Source: Trachelipus rathkii (lineage: Eukaryota > Arthropoda > Malacostraca > Isopoda > Trachelipodidae). From it: a DNA stretch of 20,735 nt. Position numbers and translations under genes: made by a program. This document shows, in pieces, positions 1 through 9,578 of this stretch. The notes below the pieces were generated by a model that saw nothing but the letters and a program-made list of their open reading frames with translations, had not been told where the DNA came from and made no database searches. Each line of letters starts with the position of its first letter. The stretch's first letter is position 1. The DNA lies in contig JABUQX010118646.1 in NCBI GenBank assembly GCA_015478945.1, forward strand, positions 5,001-25,735, read 5' to 3'.

Positions 1-223
1 TTATATATTCCCTTTTAAATATATTTAATATTATTGTGAATGTGTATAATGTTAAAATATTTAATATTCTTGTAAATATATTTAATGATAAAATATGTCA
101 AAGTCTGTGATTATCTAAATTTCCAGTTAATGTAATAAAGTTTTTAAATAGTAAATTTGTTATTAAGTCATTGTAAATATAGAAAGAAAATTATATATAT
201 ATTAGAAGTTATAACATTTTACT
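1..223. other. AT-rich non-coding DNA
   Basis: This stretch is almost entirely A and T, with repeated short motifs such as TTTAATATT. I see no coding signal, RNA gene or element terminus. It precedes the first (TA)n tract. Confidence 0.6.
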
Positions 224-224
224 T

Positions 225-291
<67 letters not shown>

Positions 292-362
292 TATATATCA
301 TATATATATAATATATATATATATTATATATATATGATAATATATATAATTATAATATATAT
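224..362. repeat. (TA)n microsatellite
   Basis: Alternating TA dinucleotides with occasional single-base interruptions (TATAATAT, TATCATAT). It ends about 55 bases before the first recognisable Polinton gene. A tyrosine/isoleucine-only reading frame crosses it, but that is a product of the repeat and not a gene. Confidence 0.95.
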
Positions 363-417
363 ACTTCTCACAACAGGCTTCAAAAAGCTTGCTTGTACTC
401 CGATACACCTAGGAGTA

Positions 418-1072
418 ATGGATGTCGAGTAAATTCATGTTCTACCAGCCCTGCTACTGTATGGTGCCAGGGCCGTACAGCTGCGGAAAAAACCTTTCTG
501 CATTAAACATCTTAAGGCATGATGAAATTTTGAGCATTAACCCCCGTGAATAATCTGGTGCTAAGCGGATATCCAGCGAGAAGTTTAATGAATGATAATG
601 AGTTGTCAGTAGAGTTCCATGAAGTGATATATGGATATTAAATCACTGGAAATGTTACAAGCAGTTTTCAAAAGGTTATAGTTTTGGATGAAAGCTGCTA
701 CACAAATTAAAACGAGACTGATAGCTGAAGCGTTTTACGGTGTACTCGCATCCATTTAAATACATCTGTATTTTCCATTACACAGAACTTTTTCACTCAA
801 AGCAGAGGCATATGAGAAACTGTTTCATTTAAAACTCCCAGTATGTCGTGTGTCCTGCTTGCACACAAAGAAGAGATCATGAGCCAGGTCAGTATTCTAG
901 CTCGCAGATGCCTCTGGCTAGAAAAGAGTTCTTGGAAAAGTATATAAAGGAAGTTACATCAACTCCATTCGGCTACTTACTTTGCGAACTTCACCATAGG
1001 AGCACGTATAGAGTTCTGCTCCGTACCAACATTCTACCATATGAGATAGAAACTGTATACATTCATGAATAA
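418..1072 (+). pseudogene. Polinton packaging ATPase (A32/FtsK-HerA type), broken
   Basis: In intact elements this P-loop ATPase is the motor thought to pump DNA into the capsid. A possible start ATG lies at 418, but TAA follows after four codons. A Walker A-like motif reads GPYSCGKN at 470-493, where the final Ser/Thr expected of the motif is Asn. A Walker B-like run VIVLDES lies at 675-695, with the Asp-Glu pair at 687-692. A downstream ITQNFFTQSRG motif (about 777-809) resembles the conserved Gln/Asn motif of this family. The C-terminal part is open from 848 to 1072 and includes SILAR-like and LRTNILPYEIE segments. At least two frame changes and several stops separate these blocks. The span of about 218 codons is near the usual length of Polinton ATPases, so most of the gene is present but inactivated. 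Identification rests on motifs in the right order, without a database search. Confidence 0.78.
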
Positions 1073-1073
1073 T

Positions 1074-1358
1074 ACTGAAAAGCTGAAACCATCTGAAAAG
1101 CATAAAATAATCTGCGATGATGAGAAGTTCTTCCAGTGTTTATGCGAGCTCTGCTTGAATCTTATAAAGGGCAATGTTCCTTTAAACAAACCTCAGAAGG
1201 TTAAGCTACGTCGACATAGAAGCCCATAAAAAACCATCTCCCGCAACCATAAAACATCTGAAAAATAAAAAGAAGGTGTTGCAGAATGGGTGAGGTGTAT
1301 TCCTTTCTCTACTTTTCTCAGTTATTGCTCCTCTGATTACCAAGTGGCTATCTTCATA
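1074..1358 (+). pseudogene. Small Polinton protein with hydrophobic C-terminus, broken
   Basis: Immediately after the ATPase, positions 1074-1229 are open for 51 codons without an ATG. They encode a segment rich in Lys and Cys that includes GNVPLNKPQKVKLRRHR. A frame change near 1220 leads into a Lys-rich stretch (about 1240-1285), then a hydrophobic stretch reading FLSLLFSVIAPLITKWL (about 1303-1350), interrupted by a TGA. Basic N-terminal half followed by one hydrophobic segment is a layout I associate with a short hypothetical protein found beside ATPases in many Polintons. A membrane-active minor capsid role has been suggested for such small proteins, but nothing here proves it. It directly abuts the next reading frame. 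Confidence 0.5.
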
Positions 1359-2250
1359 ATGAAAAAGGTCGCTGTACTTCCATACAACGAGTATGAGAAA
1401 ATGAAGTGTAATACTACTTCGCCATTGGAAAACCCCCATACTCAGCCTATACATTCACAGCCCTATGCACTTCCTGCCTCCCTACAAACTCCGATTCTCA
1501 CACATCATCATTGCTCTTTTCGCGTAGAGGATCCAACCAACCTTTGATGGTACAGTCTCATCAGCCAAAAACTGTCTGCCTTACAGGCGAGCGTGCCCTT
1601 AGCGATATCCAGATAAAACAATACGAGAAAGATGTGCACTCCATTCTCTCGAGAGACATGATAACACCTGCGCACTGAAGAGAAATCGCTGAGTCCATTA
1701 ATCCTCTCTCGACGATAACATGCATAACTATTATTATAAACCACAGGATTTGCATTCTAAATAGCCGCACTAATAAGACTGGCGTTGAGGAATCAAATTT
1801 TCTGCCACCGAAGTAAAACCTGAAAGATGAAGAAGAAGTAACTTAAAAAACCTGAAGGAGAGCCTGCTTAACAGGGTTCGCAAATTAGGGATAACTCTAT
1901 AATATTTTAAAAGAACAAATAACGTGGATTAAGGTAGGCCAAATCATTATTGATGACGAAGTAGCTTAAAGGACGCAATTGTGGATTTGATAGCTAATAC
2001 TCTTACACGCGATTGGAAGAAGGGTGCTGTAGCTGGATGGCCAAACAAGAAGGCTTCAGCTATAAATTTTCCCCCCTTAATCCTTGAACACGCGCAGATT
2101 AGGGCAGACTTGGGAGATATATTCCTAAGACACCAGACCGATTCTAGTCCTTCAGCTCCGTCTTACGCTCATATACAATTCAAAAACAATGTGGTTAAAG
2201 GACGAGTAAGAAAAACGCCGTACCCCAATCTTAAATGGATTAATTCATAG
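1359..2250 (+). pseudogene. Polinton hypothetical protein of about 300 codons, broken
   Basis: An ATG at 1359-1361 opens 62 codons (to 1547) beginning MKKVAVLPYNEYEKMK. The thread resumes in another frame around 1580-1680 with ALSDIQIKQYEKD. It continues through a charged, frame-shifted section and finishes with an open stretch at 1981-2250 containing DLIANTLTRDWKKG and ending at KWINS with a TAG stop. I recognise this as the pattern of a conserved but uncharacterised Polinton protein: an LVPY-like start, an L-Y/D motif in the middle, and a DLI...RKG block near the C-terminus. It has no enzyme motif that I can name. At least three frame changes are needed to thread it. It ends just before the TTA/TA microsatellites that close block 1. 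Confidence 0.55.
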
Positions 2251-2258
2251 TCAAGCAG

Positions 2259-2303
2259 TGTTATTATTATTCATTATTATTAATATTATTATTTATTATT
2301 ATC
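2259..2303. repeat. (TTA)n microsatellite
   Basis: Imperfect TTA/ATT trinucleotide repeats directly downstream of the first Polinton block and directly upstream of a (TA)n tract. Confidence 0.85.
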
Positions 2304-2307
2304 CAAA

Positions 2308-2353
2308 ATATATATATATATAATATATATTATTATATAATATATATATATAT

Positions 2354-2393
<40 letters not shown>

Positions 2394-2430
2394 TATATTA
2401 TATATATATATATATTATATTATATATATA

Positions 2431-2474
<44 letters not shown>
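2308..2474. repeat. (TA)n microsatellite
   Basis: Long alternating TA tract with scattered TATTATAT interruptions. It lies between the end of Polinton block 1 and the start of the recognisable Penelope-like fragment, so it marks or hides the junction between the two elements. Confidence 0.95.
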
Positions 2475-2490
2475 AATACAAACCTAGTAA

Positions 2491-3060
2491 AACGACTTTC
2501 TTAATAACCATTTCCGCCCTAAATTTCAAGTCCCAACTGTCCCTAAACAACTTATCTATCTAAAAATTCCGTTCTTCGGTCCTAGCACCGCAAAACTTGG
2601 GAAAACTCTCAATCACACTCTATCCAATGCTTTTCCTTTTGCTCGCTTTATTTTCATTCCTATTAATAACCACAGTATCTCAAATTTTTTCCGCCATAAA
2701 GACTCTCTTCCTCTACATATGAGGTCCTCATTAGTTTATTTGTATAATTGTGCGGACTGCAACGTCCGCTACGTTGGCCAAACAGGCCTCCAACCTTTAC
2801 TTGAGGATCTCAAAACACCGGGGAGTTTCTTATTGAACTGGTCTATCACAACCCCAGAAAACTCCTCCATACGCAATCATCGCCTTTCAAAATAATTCAC
2901 TCCTATTTGCAAAAGAAAATTTTAGATTCCCTATCCCCTGCCATATGATCAACTCGACCAGAAAAGATTCTTGAGTCTCTCACGATTTTGAATTAAAACC
3001 CGAATTAAATAAAGATTTGTCATCCATCCCCCTCTTCACTCATTATTTATATATATTCCA
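2491..3060 (+). mobile_element. 5'-truncated Penelope-like element, GIY-YIG end
   Basis: A stretch of 134 codons is open at 2491-2892, ending at TAA 2893-2895. It carries the linker typical of the end of a Penelope-like reverse transcriptase (VPTVPK near 2530, IPFFGPS at about 2566-2586, FFRHKDSLP near 2690). A GIY-YIG nuclease core follows: LVYLYNCADCNVRYVGQTG (2731-2787), with the VY and YVG pairs. IRNH follows near 2869-2880. The last part, PELNKDLSSIPL at about 3002-3037, is in a different frame, so there is at least one frameshift. GIY-YIG endonucleases of these elements nick target DNA for insertion. The reverse transcriptase core that should lie upstream is missing and replaced by (TA)n, so this is a 5'-truncated, dead copy. 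An uncharacterised GIY-YIG retroelement of another clade cannot be excluded. Confidence 0.8.
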
Positions 3061-3425
3061 ACCAAGTAACTTTTTTCTTTTTTTTCCTTCTCTCTCTCAC
3101 TGTAAACAAATTTTCTTAACTTTTAAGTTTGCTAATTTCGCCTTCTCTGAAAATGAAACCTAACCAATATTATAGGTACTTTTTTCGTGGCGGGGGCAAT
3201 TTTTAATTTTTGTTTAATTTTTTAAAAAACATTTTTGCCCTTTTGGTGTTATTGAACGTAGTTAATTCTTTTAAGGTAGTTTCATTTATGCCCCAATTTA
3301 TATTTTTTGCTGTTATAAAATTATTCTATGACATGTTTCATTGGTATGTTGTTCAAGGGTAATTTTCTCCGTAACAGCCATTTAATAAATGTTGCCTAAA
3401 TTATGCTTCATCTTCCTATTCAATC
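3061..3425 (+). other. Probable 3' untranslated tail of the Penelope-like copy
   Basis: AT-rich DNA following the GIY-YIG fragment. It has pyrimidine-rich runs near 3068-3098 and a T-rich stretch around 3180-3240, with no sustained reading frame. Position suggests the 3' tail of the retroelement. No hammerhead-type motif was recognised here. Its far end runs into the next (TA)n tract. Confidence 0.35.
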
Positions 3426-3471
3426 TATATAATATATATATATATATTATATATTATATATAATATATCTA

Positions 3472-3517
<46 letters not shown>

Positions 3518-3531
3518 TATATATCATATTT
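3426..3531. repeat. (TA)n microsatellite
   Basis: Alternating TA with TATTATAT interruptions, ending before a short unique segment (3532-3668) that has no recognisable gene. Confidence 0.95.
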
Positions 3532-3666
3532 CAGCTTGGTTTTTGACCTTTTAATGTTCATATACGCAATGAATAATTGTAATGAAATTATTACACATTG
3601 TTTTGTACTTCCTTTTTTAAGTTCTTTATTCTTATCTGATATTTTTAACTATTATATACACTATCT

Positions 3667-3787
<121 letters not shown>

Positions 3788-3810
3788 TTTTACTTATGTC
3801 AGTATTCAGC

Positions 3811-4550
3811 ATGGAGGCGAAGGAGGTGGTTGATAAGTATTATTACGATGTGAAGGAGCCTAATAGTTATGAGGATTTGCAAGGTTTGCCTCGAGGTTTC
3901 CGGACATCGGGAAAAAAGAGTTGAAAGCATATTTAGAGGGCGAGTAAGCTTTTACTCTACATAAACCTGTTCGCAGAAAATTTCCAACCCGGAAAGCCAT
4001 AGCCCCTTACCTCATAGCGTAAGACAGCTGGATTTATCCAAATGGTTAAATACAACTCGTACAATGATGGAGTTATACAATACATTACTTTTTATCAATG
4101 ATGTATATTCTTAGATATTTGTGGTTAAAGACCTTTAAAAGATAAAAAGTCAGTTAACTGTACTGAGGCATTGAGAGAAATTATAGAGCGTGACATTATA
4201 GAAATTATAGAGCCGAGGATGCTGTGGACGGATCAAGGGACTGAATTTCTAGGCCGAGAATTTTAAGAATTAGTTTAAGAGTATGACGTGGGGTATTACA
4301 ATACATTCTCATTTACAACACAGATATTCACCCCTCTGATGATGAAGTTTTAATTACTTTGAGATCGACGGCGTATCAACCTTAGAAATAAAGATGTGTT
4401 TTTCTCAGGAGATCGTCATGGCACGAAAAACGGTCCACGAGCTGAAGATGGTTAGATTCCTACATGATGTCCCTACCATGCTGGAAGAGAGTTATAAAAT
4501 CGAGAGAACAACGACTTATAGCAGGGAAGAACTAATGGACGAGCAGACAG
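3811..4550 (+). pseudogene. Polinton rve-type integrase, broken and internally shortened
   Basis: The family uses a DDE catalytic core to insert element DNA into the host genome. The ATG at 3811 opens about 37 codons (MEAKEVV..., with DVKEPNSY). A frame change brings a second block with LHKPVRRKFPTRK near 3957-3995. Candidate catalytic residues are an Asp in QLDLSKW (4031-4033), an Asp in WTDQGTEFLGREF (4231-4233) and a Glu at 4344-4346 in DDEVLITLRS. The spacing of about 37 codons between the second and third is close to the 35 of retroviral-type integrases, allowing for small indels. A C-terminal segment in the open stretch 4394-4675 (VHELKMVRF, KIERTTTYSREEL) resembles the chromo/SH3-like tail of Polinton integrases. 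At about 247 codons it is shorter than the usual 350 or so, which suggests a deletion between core and tail. Multiple stops make it inactive. Confidence 0.8.
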
Positions 4551-5039
4551 GTATCTACATATACTTTTATTACCTCCGAGCATGCTCAACATTTCCGGGT
4601 ATGGCTTATGTTATTACACTATTATATTGGATCACCAAGTATGTTAGGTCATACAGCTCCCTTGTTAAGAGTTAGTTTTGTTTTCTAAAGAGTAAGGTAA
4701 TCGACGTCTCAAATGTGCACTATTCTCACTCTTGAGCAAAATCATTGATTCGGGTTCTATAAGAGGTAACATATAAGGATGTGGAAGGACGGCACATACC
4801 CATTTACAAGTGGCACATTGATGTGTAAAGTTCACATTAGGAAAGAAGCATCCACTTCAACTATAACATGATGGAACACTTTTTAAACAGAAATGAAAAA
4901 TTCATCTATATATTACTGGCAGTTCATTCAGAAAAGACCCTCGGCAGGATATACTAAGGACAAAATCAATAACTGTTATTTTTTCGTTCATTAATACACT
5001 CTTGCGAGTGTATAGACAGTTATAGAAAGAAAGCCCAGT
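4551..5039 (+). other. Unassigned part of the Polinton between integrase and basic protein
   Basis: The sequence composition matches its Polinton neighbours, with less TA bias than the flanks. The longest readable runs, such as EVTYKDVEGRHIPIYKWHIDV (about 4767-4828, cut by a frame change) and HFLNRNEKFIYILLAVHS (about 4876-4930), do not match any Polinton protein I can name. A perfect 8-bp inverted repeat with a TTGC loop lies at 4994-5013. The stretch could hold one or two small decayed genes or a relic insertion. Confidence 0.35.
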
Positions 5040-5510
5040 CCCGACTAGTAATAAACATTGGCAAGACGTATTTCATAGGTCGAAATTACAAAGAGGCTAC
5101 GGTGTTCTCGAGAGGATTTTTTAATATAATAAGTTTTTGCGAAACGCGCATTACCCGTGTTTGGAGCAGGTGGTGAATTGTTATGTTAAAAAAGCTATAA
5201 GAACAGGCCTGCCACACTATACAAGATAAGCGGCAGGCGCCACATCCCTCGTGGGCATCATTAAAAAGACGGAATTGTGATGTTTCTGACGAAATGCTGG
5301 ATGACGTTAATCGCAAAAATAAGACGTAAAATGACAGGCCATGGTAGGGCTAAAGAAAAGGACGCCAAAGAATACCACAACAAGAAAAAGCCCAAGACTA
5401 AAAAGACTCTTGAAAGAAAAAAGGTCACAGAAAAAACACTACTCAGAAAAACCCTAAGGCCCAAAGAACACATGGCGCCAAAGCGCCTTCATGGTATTGC
5501 CATTTAACTA
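5040..5510 (+). pseudogene. Basic Polinton protein, pX-like candidate, broken
   Basis: Two features point to a small DNA-binding capsid protein. The first is an N-terminal QRGYGVLERIF-type segment starting at 5089. The second is a C-terminal region (open at 5277-5507) dominated by Lys and Arg, for example KKKPKTKKTLERKK. A QRGYG start followed by a very basic tail is reported for small Polinton and adintovirus proteins compared with adenovirus core protein X. At least two frame changes separate the pieces, and no single frame covers the gene. The minus-strand open frames opposite this region are shadows of the Lys-rich codons. The assignment is by resemblance of composition and one motif, so a generic basic protein is possible. 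Confidence 0.45.
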
Positions 5511-5589
5511 CTACCTGGTATCTTCTAACGACATCTTCCGGATACCATGTACTATAAAGGGGCACATTTGAGTCTTGTCTATTATTGGC

Positions 5590-6946
5590 AGCCTAACTCC
5601 ACGCCGACAAGAGCGTTTGCCTCATCTACAGCCCAGATATGCTGCAAGAGCAAATGAGATCTTTTCTCGATGAACCCTACCCAATTAGCGTGAGGCGATA
5701 CCAACTTCATTCAGCAATTAATCCCACTCACTCGATCACCAGCACCAACGTACCTCTAGAGCTCAATATCCCAGGCACATCAGACCAATATCATAGAATC
5801 ATCTATGTGTTTCTAATTTAAACGAAATTTGACAAAGGCCTGATGGAACAGATCATTCCTTCAGGTGCGAATCAGCATAGTGTTATGCAGAGTCAAACTT
5901 TTCCTATATACTTGTTTAATCCAGATCGATGTTTATTCAATGAAAACTTTACTCCCGCGCTTCAGCCGGCTAGTATATCCTTATAGAAGCTACAGAGAGC
6001 ATCTACTGAACTTTTCTGATGATGCTAAACAATCTCATCTCAAATCATGTGGTTTTTATAGCTTCAAAGATGAGGCTGAACAATGTAGAAAAGCGGCGAA
6101 AAAATTATAAATAACACAATGAATCTACGCCGTTTAAAATGGCGATATAATTCTCTCAGGAAGACTATTCTTCCTTCTGTAGATCTAGAATCCGATTTAA
6201 CCAGCAAGCCTGAAAATTCGCCAGCTTAAAATAAAAAGTAAACCTACTGCTACAACTGTATGTCCAGAACCTGTTTTTAAAAACTGTTAGAGGCTTATCT
6301 CTATGATTAGGAAAGGATGAAGTTATTTCCCCCAAAGGCATTGAAATTGAAGAAATTGGCTTTTAACCAGCCATCTTAAGTAGGCCAATCAGAAGAGCTA
6401 TAAACCAAAGTATCTTAAACTTCACTCGACGGATTTAACAGCATCAGTATCCAACATTGATAACGGGAATCTACCACGAAAAGTAATGGTCTGGCATTGT
6501 TAGAACACGAGTGCATATTTTTCAGACATTTAATAAAAAATCCCCATATAAATCGCCCTTTTTGTCTCCGAGTCAGTTTACATGAAATGGAATCCCTACG
6601 GACGTGAATTATTGAAATGTCAATACAATGGGAACAATCTCTATGCTCAGACTTCTGACTGATCTAATAGCCAAACTCTGTTTTCATGCGGGCGGATAGT
6701 AGGCACGGGGATGAATCTTGAAGAATACGCAAAGAATAGTAACTTATATGCGTTTGATCTCAGCGCAGATCTTTCAGCTTGTAAAACGCATATCCATTTT
6801 AACACATTCTGAGAAACGGGTTAACATTAGAGTGAATCTTATCATTTAGTGGGAGTCTTGACACTCATCCTTCTTATCGTTTACTGGAGCATTCCCTCAA
6901 TTTACTGGAAATTGACCGAGCCCTTAATGTGCTTCTGAATTATTAA
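5590..6946 (+). pseudogene. Polinton capsid protein, F54H12.2-like family, broken
   Basis: This is the longest gene of the element, about 450 codons, near the family's usual size. Recognisable blocks in order are: an N-terminal stretch near 5640-5700; TSTNVPLELNIPGTSDQY at about 5736-5789; YPYRSYREHLLNFSDDAKQ (5977-6033); a GRIVGTGMN...YAFDLSADLSA block near 6691-6781; and EIDRALNVLLNY ending at TAA 6944-6946. These match my knowledge of proteins annotated as uncharacterised F54H12.2-like, which are Polinton virion proteins. I cannot decide from sequence whether this is the major or the minor jelly-roll capsid protein. The 6121-6540 section is the most degraded. Several frame changes and stops disable it. 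It is followed within a few bases by the protease start, as in compact viral gene arrays. Confidence 0.75.
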
Positions 6947-6950
6947 AAGG

Positions 6951-7395
6951 ATGGACTGAAGAAGAAATAAAAAGGCTAATGTTTAAAAAACGATCCTCGA
7001 TTGTTTAAGAGTGTCTGCTATTAACTGAAGTAGGTATCTTGTGAGTTGAAAGAAGGGATAGCGGATTCGATTCAATACATTCGCCTCGACCAGTGAACAT
7101 CAGGGGACACTGGATTTCTATCTATAAGGAGAAGAATGGAGCTGTTTACCTGATTGATTTCTTTGGATTTTAAAATTTTATCTGGATAACATTATATCAT
7201 TTCATTTTTTAAATATAATAATGTAAATTATATTAAAAACTATGTCTCGTTCTGTTCAACCTCCCTACTCTAATTTATGTGGAGTCTATTGGAGTTTATT
7301 TCATTAAATTTTTGGTAAACAATGTTTGATTCGATTTGAATTTGTAACATATATTCGATGCTTAAAAATATTGTATCGTCAATGATATTTTAGTT
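6951..7395 (+). pseudogene. Adenain-like cysteine protease of the Polinton, broken
   Basis: This C5/C48-type protease matures capsid proteins in adenoviruses and, by inference, Polintons. ATG at 6951 is followed, after a one-base frame change, by WTEEEIKRLM (6954-6983). The catalytic block reads RPVNIRGHWISIYKEKNG, with His at 7108-7110. The Asp follows 16 codons later in LIDFFGF (7156-7158), matching the His-to-Asp spacing of adenain. The frame then stops at TAA 7171-7173. In another frame, PPYSNLCGVYW carries the nucleophile Cys at 7278-7280, about 40 codons after the Asp. All three catalytic residues are therefore still encoded but lie in two frames. The middle and tail (to about 7395) are poorly preserved and run into AT-rich DNA. 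Confidence 0.75.
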
Positions 7396-7445
7396 CTTAG
7401 TTATAATAGTAAATGCTTTAAAATAAAAACATATTTAACTTGCTT
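7396..7445. other. AT-rich spacer after the protease remnant
   Basis: Short AT-rich stretch containing AATAAA at 7422-7427, which could be a chance match or an old polyadenylation signal. No element terminus is recognisable. Confidence 0.3.
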
Positions 7446-7546
7446 TTATATACTATATATTATATATTATATATATATATATTTATATATATATATATTA
7501 TATATTATATATATTAAAATATATATATATTATATATATTATATAT

Positions 7547-7578
<32 letters not shown>

Positions 7579-7645
7579 TATAGTATATATATATATTATA
7601 TATATTATATATATTATATATATATATATATATATATTATTATTA
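7446..7645. repeat. (TA)n microsatellite
   Basis: About 200 bases of TA repeats with frequent TATTATAT interruptions. It replaces whatever once followed the Polinton protease. Confidence 0.95.
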
Positions 7646-8375
7646 TAATTTTAAGAGCTTAATTGATGTTGATAAATGGTAAAAGTTCATGGAAATTCAC
7701 TTTTTATGACCCGTCACTAGTTTTAAAGGTGTTGGATTGCGTGTTGTAACTTGCAGTCGAGGGCTTCAGTAGCGAACTGGGCCGGGTGTTAGCGTTACTC
7801 ATCTCCTGTCCTAGTACATTTTTTAAAAAGTTCTGTCAGCTATGGGGAGTTATAACATGTATTCAAAAAGTGGATGGTTCATTTTAAAATCCTGGTATAC
7901 ATTGTGCTAAGCACAATCGGATTTTTCAGATAGGACAACCTTTCCACACCCCAGCGATTCCTTCCAAACTGCACTCATTGTATGTGTATCAGATGAGTCC
8001 TGGTCATAATGCGAGCTAGCAGCGGAGGAGGAAAGAAGGGAAACTTGTCTACTTCGATTGTCATTTAAAGTATAATAACAGTGTCCACATTACTGGAGGG
8101 CATTAGAGAAAATCACCGAGATAAATAGTATGCTTACTTAAAACATATACAGTCAACGTAGAACGATTTAAAATGCAGATCCCTCTACCATTCATCTAAA
8201 AATTTCATCTAAGATACGTCTTTTAGCCGAACACAGATTTCTGAGTGTGGAGTGTGCAAAAGGGCCTGTTAATATATATAATAACAATGTATCAAGAAAT
8301 GAAGTTTCTGGAAGTATTTATTACATTTCCACCTGGGGCAGCATGAGATGTCTGTGGTTGGGGGTTATTTGATTA
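7646..8375. other. Unique DNA island, no gene recognised
   Basis: About 730 bases of near-normal composition between two TA tracts. Six-frame reading gives only short fragments with many stops and no family I can name. A perfect 7-bp inverted repeat with a TAA loop (ATTGTGCTAAGCACAAT) lies at 7901-7917. It may be old element DNA or the remains of the Polinton's other end. Confidence 0.4.
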
Positions 8376-8379
8376 TATG

Positions 8380-8427
<48 letters not shown>

Positions 8428-8518
8428 TATTATATATTATATATATAATATATATTATATTATATATAATTATATATATATATTATAATATATATATATA
8501 GAATATATATATATATAT
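8376..8518. repeat. (TA)n microsatellite
   Basis: TA tract with scattered interruptions (TATTATAT, TATAGAATAT), ending in ATATATGCG. Confidence 0.95.
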
Positions 8519-8618
8519 GCGTAAGCAGCACCAGTATTATGAAATTTTACTAATGTAACAATAAAATTTTAGAGTGAAAACACTTTCATTTCCCTTATAT
8601 TATTGAATTCATTATAAA

Positions 8619-8671
8619 ATAATAATAATAATATAATAATAATAAATAATAATAAATAATAATAATAAATA

Positions 8672-8746
<75 letters not shown>
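8619..8746. repeat. (AAT)n microsatellite
   Basis: AAT trinucleotide repeat. The first half is interrupted by base losses (AATATAATAAT); the second half (about 8671-8746) is pure. Confidence 0.95.
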
Positions 8747-8748
<2 letters not shown>

Positions 8749-8810
8749 GTCTCCACTTGAATGCCTGATTTGAAATATGTGGGTGGTTTGCTTTGGTGTA
8801 ATATGATTAT

Positions 8811-8812
8811 CT

Positions 8813-8873
<61 letters not shown>
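8811..8873. repeat. (CT)n microsatellite
   Basis: Almost perfect CT dinucleotide tract of about 60 bases, with a single TT interruption near its start. Confidence 0.97.
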
Positions 8874-8875
<2 letters not shown>

Positions 8876-8918
8876 GTGAAGGATATTTATATACTACTTT
8901 TGAGTTTTACGTTTAAAT

Positions 8919-8958
<40 letters not shown>

Positions 8959-8974
8959 TAAAATAATAATAATA
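8919..8974. repeat. (AAT)n microsatellite
   Basis: Second AAT tract, with one ATATAAA interruption near 8957. It runs directly into the AGT array. Confidence 0.95.
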
Positions 8975-8979
8975 GATAT

Positions 8980-9349
8980 GTAGTAGTTTAGTAGTAGTAG
9001 TAGTAGTAGTAGTAGCTAGTAGTATAGTGTAGTAGTAGTAGTAGTAATAGTATTAGTAGTTGCAATAGTTGTAATGTGGTGGTAGTAGTGGAAGTAGTAT
9101 TTGTAGTAGCAGTAGTAGTAGTAGTAGTAGTAGTCATCGTCGTCGTTGTAATAGTAGTCATTGTCATGATAGTAGTAGTAGTAGTCATTTCCGTGGTAGT
9201 AATAGTAGTCATTGTCATGATATTAGTAGTAGTAGTATAGTAGAAGAAGTAGTAGTAGTAGTAGTCATTGTCTAGTAATAGTAGTAGTAGTAGTCATTGT
9301 CGTGGTAGTAATAGTGGTAGTAGGCGTTAAGTATTAGTAGTAGTAGTAC
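8980..9349. repeat. Degenerate (AGT)n trinucleotide array
   Basis: About 370 bases of AGT/GTA repeats with variant units such as CATTGTCATGAT and CATTGTCGTGGT. The variants themselves recur about every 40-60 bases, giving a higher-order pattern. The minus strand reads as long Thr/Met/Ile or Tyr runs, which are repeat products and not genes. Confidence 0.9.
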
Positions 9350-9358
9350 CTTATACTG

Positions 9359-9546
9359 TATATATATATATATATATAGTAATATTAAATAATATATATA
9401 GTATATATATATATATATAATTATATAATATATATCATATATATTATATTATATATATATATATTATATATATATATATCTATATATAATATATATATAG
9501 TATATATATATAATACTATATAGAATATATATATATATATATATAG

Positions 9547-9578
<32 letters not shown>

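Noticed and set aside
157..432. Open frame of 91 codons rich in Tyr and Ile
   Set aside because: It is the translation of the (TA)n tract. Only its last part overlaps the start of the ATPase remnant, in another frame.
5086..5473. Two minus-strand open frames opposite the basic Polinton protein
   Set aside because: They are antisense shadows of Lys-rich coding sequence, and the plus strand carries the recognisable motifs.
6015..6030. CTGATGA motifs (also near 4336 and 13658) as ribozyme cores
   Set aside because: The first two are coding sequence of Polinton proteins, and none has the partner GAAA strand or stems.
7990..8000. CAGATGAGTCC, similar to a hammerhead ribozyme core
   Set aside because: The first core base differs, and the matching GGAC-GAAA half is absent downstream.
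8619..9349. Regularly repeated DNA considered as a CRISPR-like array
   Set aside because: The units are two- and three-base microsatellites without spacers, in a eukaryotic context.
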